Program-made: the position numbers and the translations under genes
Assembly (NCBI RefSeq): GCF_036885605.1
Contig: NZ_CP142523.1
Span: forward strand, 868,001 to 932,000
DNA length: 64,000 bases
From: Janthinobacterium sp. TB1-E2
Lineage (GTDB): Bacteria > Pseudomonadota > Gammaproteobacteria > Burkholderiales > Burkholderiaceae_D
Direction of reading: 5' to 3'
The notes under the pieces: model-generated
Databases searched by the model: none
Told to the model about the DNA's origin: nothing
Seen by the model: only the letters and a program-made list of their open reading frames with translations
Part shown: positions 62,405-64,000 of the stretch, piece after piece
Layout: every line of letters begins with the position of its first letter
Position numbering within the stretch: the stretch's first letter is position 1

Positions 62405-62842
62405 ATGACTACATTGCCACAACACGCTCGCCGCGCCGCCACCGTGCTGGCGCTGGCCGCCCTGCTGGGCGCCTGTTCCCATGGCCCGCATCAGCCGGGC
62501 GGCCATGACGTCACCTTGACGGGTGCGCAGGAAGTGCCGGCCAATACCAGCACGGCCAGCGGCAGCAGCACGCTTCGCGTCGCCCACGACCGCAGCGTCA
62601 GCGGCGGCGTGCGCTACACGGGCATGCTGGCCACCGTCGCGCATATCCATGAAGCGCCGGCCGGCGCCAACGGCCCCGTCATCATGCCCCTGGTGAAAAC
62701 GGCCGAAGGCATGTTTGCCGTGCCGGCCGGCGCCATGCTGACGCCGCCCCAGTATGCGAGCTACCAGGCCGGCAACCTGTACGTGAACGTGCACAGCGCC
62801 GCCTACCCGGCCGGCGAGATCCGCGCCCAGCTCAAGCCATAG
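62405..62842 (+). CDS. CHRD domain lipoprotein
   Basis: 145 residues. Lipoprotein signal with lipobox LLGAC (Cys at about 23). The CHRD domain (about 35-143) carries VTLTGAQEVPANTSTASGS at the start, AHIHEAPAGANGPVI in the middle and NLYVNVHSAAYPAGEIRAQL at the end. CHRD domains occur in extracellular proteins of unknown function. Good ribosome-binding site (aaggag). Followed by a terminator. Confidence 0.9.
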   Translation: MTTLPQHARRAATVLALAALLGACSHGPHQPGGHDVTLTGAQEVPANTSTASGSSTLRVAHDRSVSGGVRYTGMLATVAHIHEAPAGANGPVIMPLVKTAEGMFAVPAGAMLTPPQYASYQAGNLYVNVHSAAYPAGEIRAQLKP

Positions 62843-62870
62843 CCGCTGGCGCTTTCCCGAAACCTCCTTG

Positions 62871-62893
62871 GGCCGCGCGAGCGGCCTTTTTTT
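62871..62893 (+). terminator. Terminator after the CHRD gene
   Basis: ggccgc / gcggcc stem with gcga loop and seven T. Confidence 0.85.
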
Positions 62894-62936
62894 GCGCCCG
62901 GCGGCCAGCCGCAGCAGCGCGCTACAATGGCGCTTC

Positions 62937-63890
62937 ATGCTGACCATCCTCGCCATCACCTTTCCCTTCTTCGCCCTGGTACTGTGCGGCTACCTGGCCG
63001 TGCGGCGCACGCTGCTGCCGCTGGCCGCCATCGGCGGCTTGAACAGTTTTGTCTTGTACTTCGCGCTGCCGTGCATGTTGTACCGCTTCGGCGCCGCTAC
63101 GCCCATCGCGCAGCTGCTCGACGCCAGCGTGTTCGGCGTGTATCTGCTGTGCGCCCTGATCATGGTGGGCGTCACGACGGCCATGACCCTGAGCCACCGC
63201 ATCGACTGGAACAACGCCGCCTTCGGCGCGCTGGTGGCGGCCTTCCCGAATACGGGTTTCATGGGCGTGCCCCTGCTGTTGACCTTGCTGGGACCCCGTT
63301 CCTCGGGCCCCGTCATCGTCACCATCGTCGTCGATATGCTCATTACCAGCTCGCTGTGCATCGCCCTGTCGCGTATCGGCAGCGGCGGCGCGCACGGCAG
63401 CCGCGCCGCCATCGCCAACGCCATGAAGGGCATGCTGGGCAACCCGATGCCGTGGGCGATCGTGCTGGGCGCCATGTCGTCGTGGCTGGAACTGGCCTTG
63501 CCCAAGCCATTGATGCAGACGGTGGGCCTGCTGGCCGACGCCGCCTCGCCAGTTGCCCTGTTTACCATCGGCGCCGTGCTGGCCCGTTCGCAAATGAGCA
63601 CGGCCGATCCGGCGCCGCTGGGCGAGTATGTGCCCGTGGCGCTGAAAAAACTGCTGCTGCATCCGCTGCTGGTGTGGGGCACCGGCCACGCGGCCATCGC
63701 GCTGGGCGCGCCGCTCGATCCGTTCGCGCTGACCTGCATGGTGCTGGTGGCTTGCCTGCCCAGCGCCAGCAATGTCTCGCTGCTGTCGGAGCGCTTTGGC
63801 GCTAACACGGCGCGCATCGCCCGCATTATTCTGGTCTCGACGGCGCTGTCGTTTTTGACGTTTTCGGCGGCCGTCAGCTGGCTGGCGTGA
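62937..63890 (+). CDS. AEC (auxin efflux carrier) family transporter
   Basis: 317-residue inner-membrane permease with about ten helices: FFALVLCGYLAVRR, LNSFVLYFALPCMLYRF, AAFPNTGFMGVPLLLTLLG (the family helix-breaking motif), and CLPSASNVSLLSERFGANT near the end. The family exports or imports small organic acids. The start MLTILAITFPFF is chosen over a 23-codon longer frame. The last 17 codons are partly repeated 142 bp further on. Confidence 0.88.
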   Translation: MLTILAITFPFFALVLCGYLAVRRTLLPLAAIGGLNSFVLYFALPCMLYRFGAATPIAQLLDASVFGVYLLCALIMVGVTTAMTLSHRIDWNNAAFGALVAAFPNTGFMGVPLLLTLLGPRSSGPVIVTIVVDMLITSSLCIALSRIGSGGAHGSRAAIANAMKGMLGNPMPWAIVLGAMSSWLELALPKPLMQTVGLLADAASPVALFTIGAVLARSQMSTADPAPLGEYVPVALKKLLLHPLLVWGTGHAAIALGAPLDPFALTCMVLVACLPSASNVSLLSERFGANTARIARIILVSTALSFLTFSAAVSWLA

Positions 63891-63950
63891 GGGTGGCCGC
63901 GTGGCCCCGGGCCTCGCTGCGCGCCTTGCGCATCGTCGAGAGCACAGCGA

Positions 63951-64000
63951 CGGCGCGCATCGCCCGCATTATTCTGGTCTCGACGGCGCTGTCGTTCCTG
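63951..64000 (+). repeat. Partial duplicate of the AEC-transporter 3' end
   Basis: 50 bp that repeat 63809-63858 with two mismatches (tt to cc near the end), encoding TARIARIILVSTALSFL in a frame that has no transporter upstream. It runs into the window edge, so the full extent is unknown. Confidence 0.85.

Overview
The window looks like a chromosomal segment of a high-GC betaproteobacterium of the family Oxalobacteraceae, most likely Janthinobacterium or a close relative. This is inferred from gene content and order: a ubiE/Tim44-like/ubiJ/ubiB ubiquinone cluster, a giant DUF3683-type FAD/Fe-S dehydrogenase coupled to a HIT protein, an fmdB/DUF502/aspS/nudB run, a betaproteobacterial fatty-acid oxidation operon, and a subclass B3 metallo-beta-lactamase of the kind known from Janthinobacterium. 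No database search was possible. No tRNA, rRNA, CRISPR array, insertion sequence, replication origin or known riboswitch was recognised.

Layout. 1-5.5 kb holds the nitrogen/PTS-Ntr regulatory genes: the 3' part of rpoN and hpf on the plus strand, then a 3-hydroxyisobutyryl-CoA hydrolase-like gene, then rapZ, hprK and ptsN on the minus strand. A perfect 106-bp tandem repeat lies between hprK and rapZ. 5.8-9 kb has queF, ilvA and a YqaA-family membrane protein. 9.3-20.6 kb is the giant dehydrogenase, HIT protein, DUF971 protein, an ECF sigma factor with its DGPF/YCII partner, the ubiquinone genes and a TPMT-like methyltransferase. 20.7-27.3 kb has fmdB, DUF502, aspS, nudB, two small paralogous membrane proteins, and an EEP phosphatase/clsB/hslR run. 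27.5-35 kb is a TetR-controlled beta-oxidation operon.

35-43.9 kb is accessory in character. It holds LysR/SDR/LtrA, a fused HdeD-like membrane plus papain-like protein, a NemR-like TetR repressor with YqhD and a DJ-1 family protein (reactive-aldehyde defence, with two matching operators), and a second TetR divergent from a DHFR-like reductase across a perfect palindrome. 43.9-48.3 kb centres on an RtcB RNA ligase. It is preceded by a promoter, a 12-codon ORF, alternative hairpins and a strong terminator, followed by a small basic protein, and flanked by two paralogous metallophosphoesterases and a B3 beta-lactamase with an altered zinc ligand. 48.3-56.2 kb has LysR/pirin/isochorismatase, a solute-binding protein, PnuC, a TonB-dependent receptor with a hairpin-rich leader, and an AraC-output response regulator. 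56.5-61.4 kb is a compact archaic-type chaperone-usher pilus operon with a tiny antisense SCPU-like gene. The end carries HxlR, CHRD and AEC-transporter genes and a partial duplication of the AEC 3' end.

The strongest candidates for something undescribed are the rtcB leader (45820-46023), the HdeD/papain fusion, the Glu-variant B3 lactamase, the 106-bp repeats at the hprK stop codon, and two TetR genes whose -10 boxes predict leaderless mRNAs.
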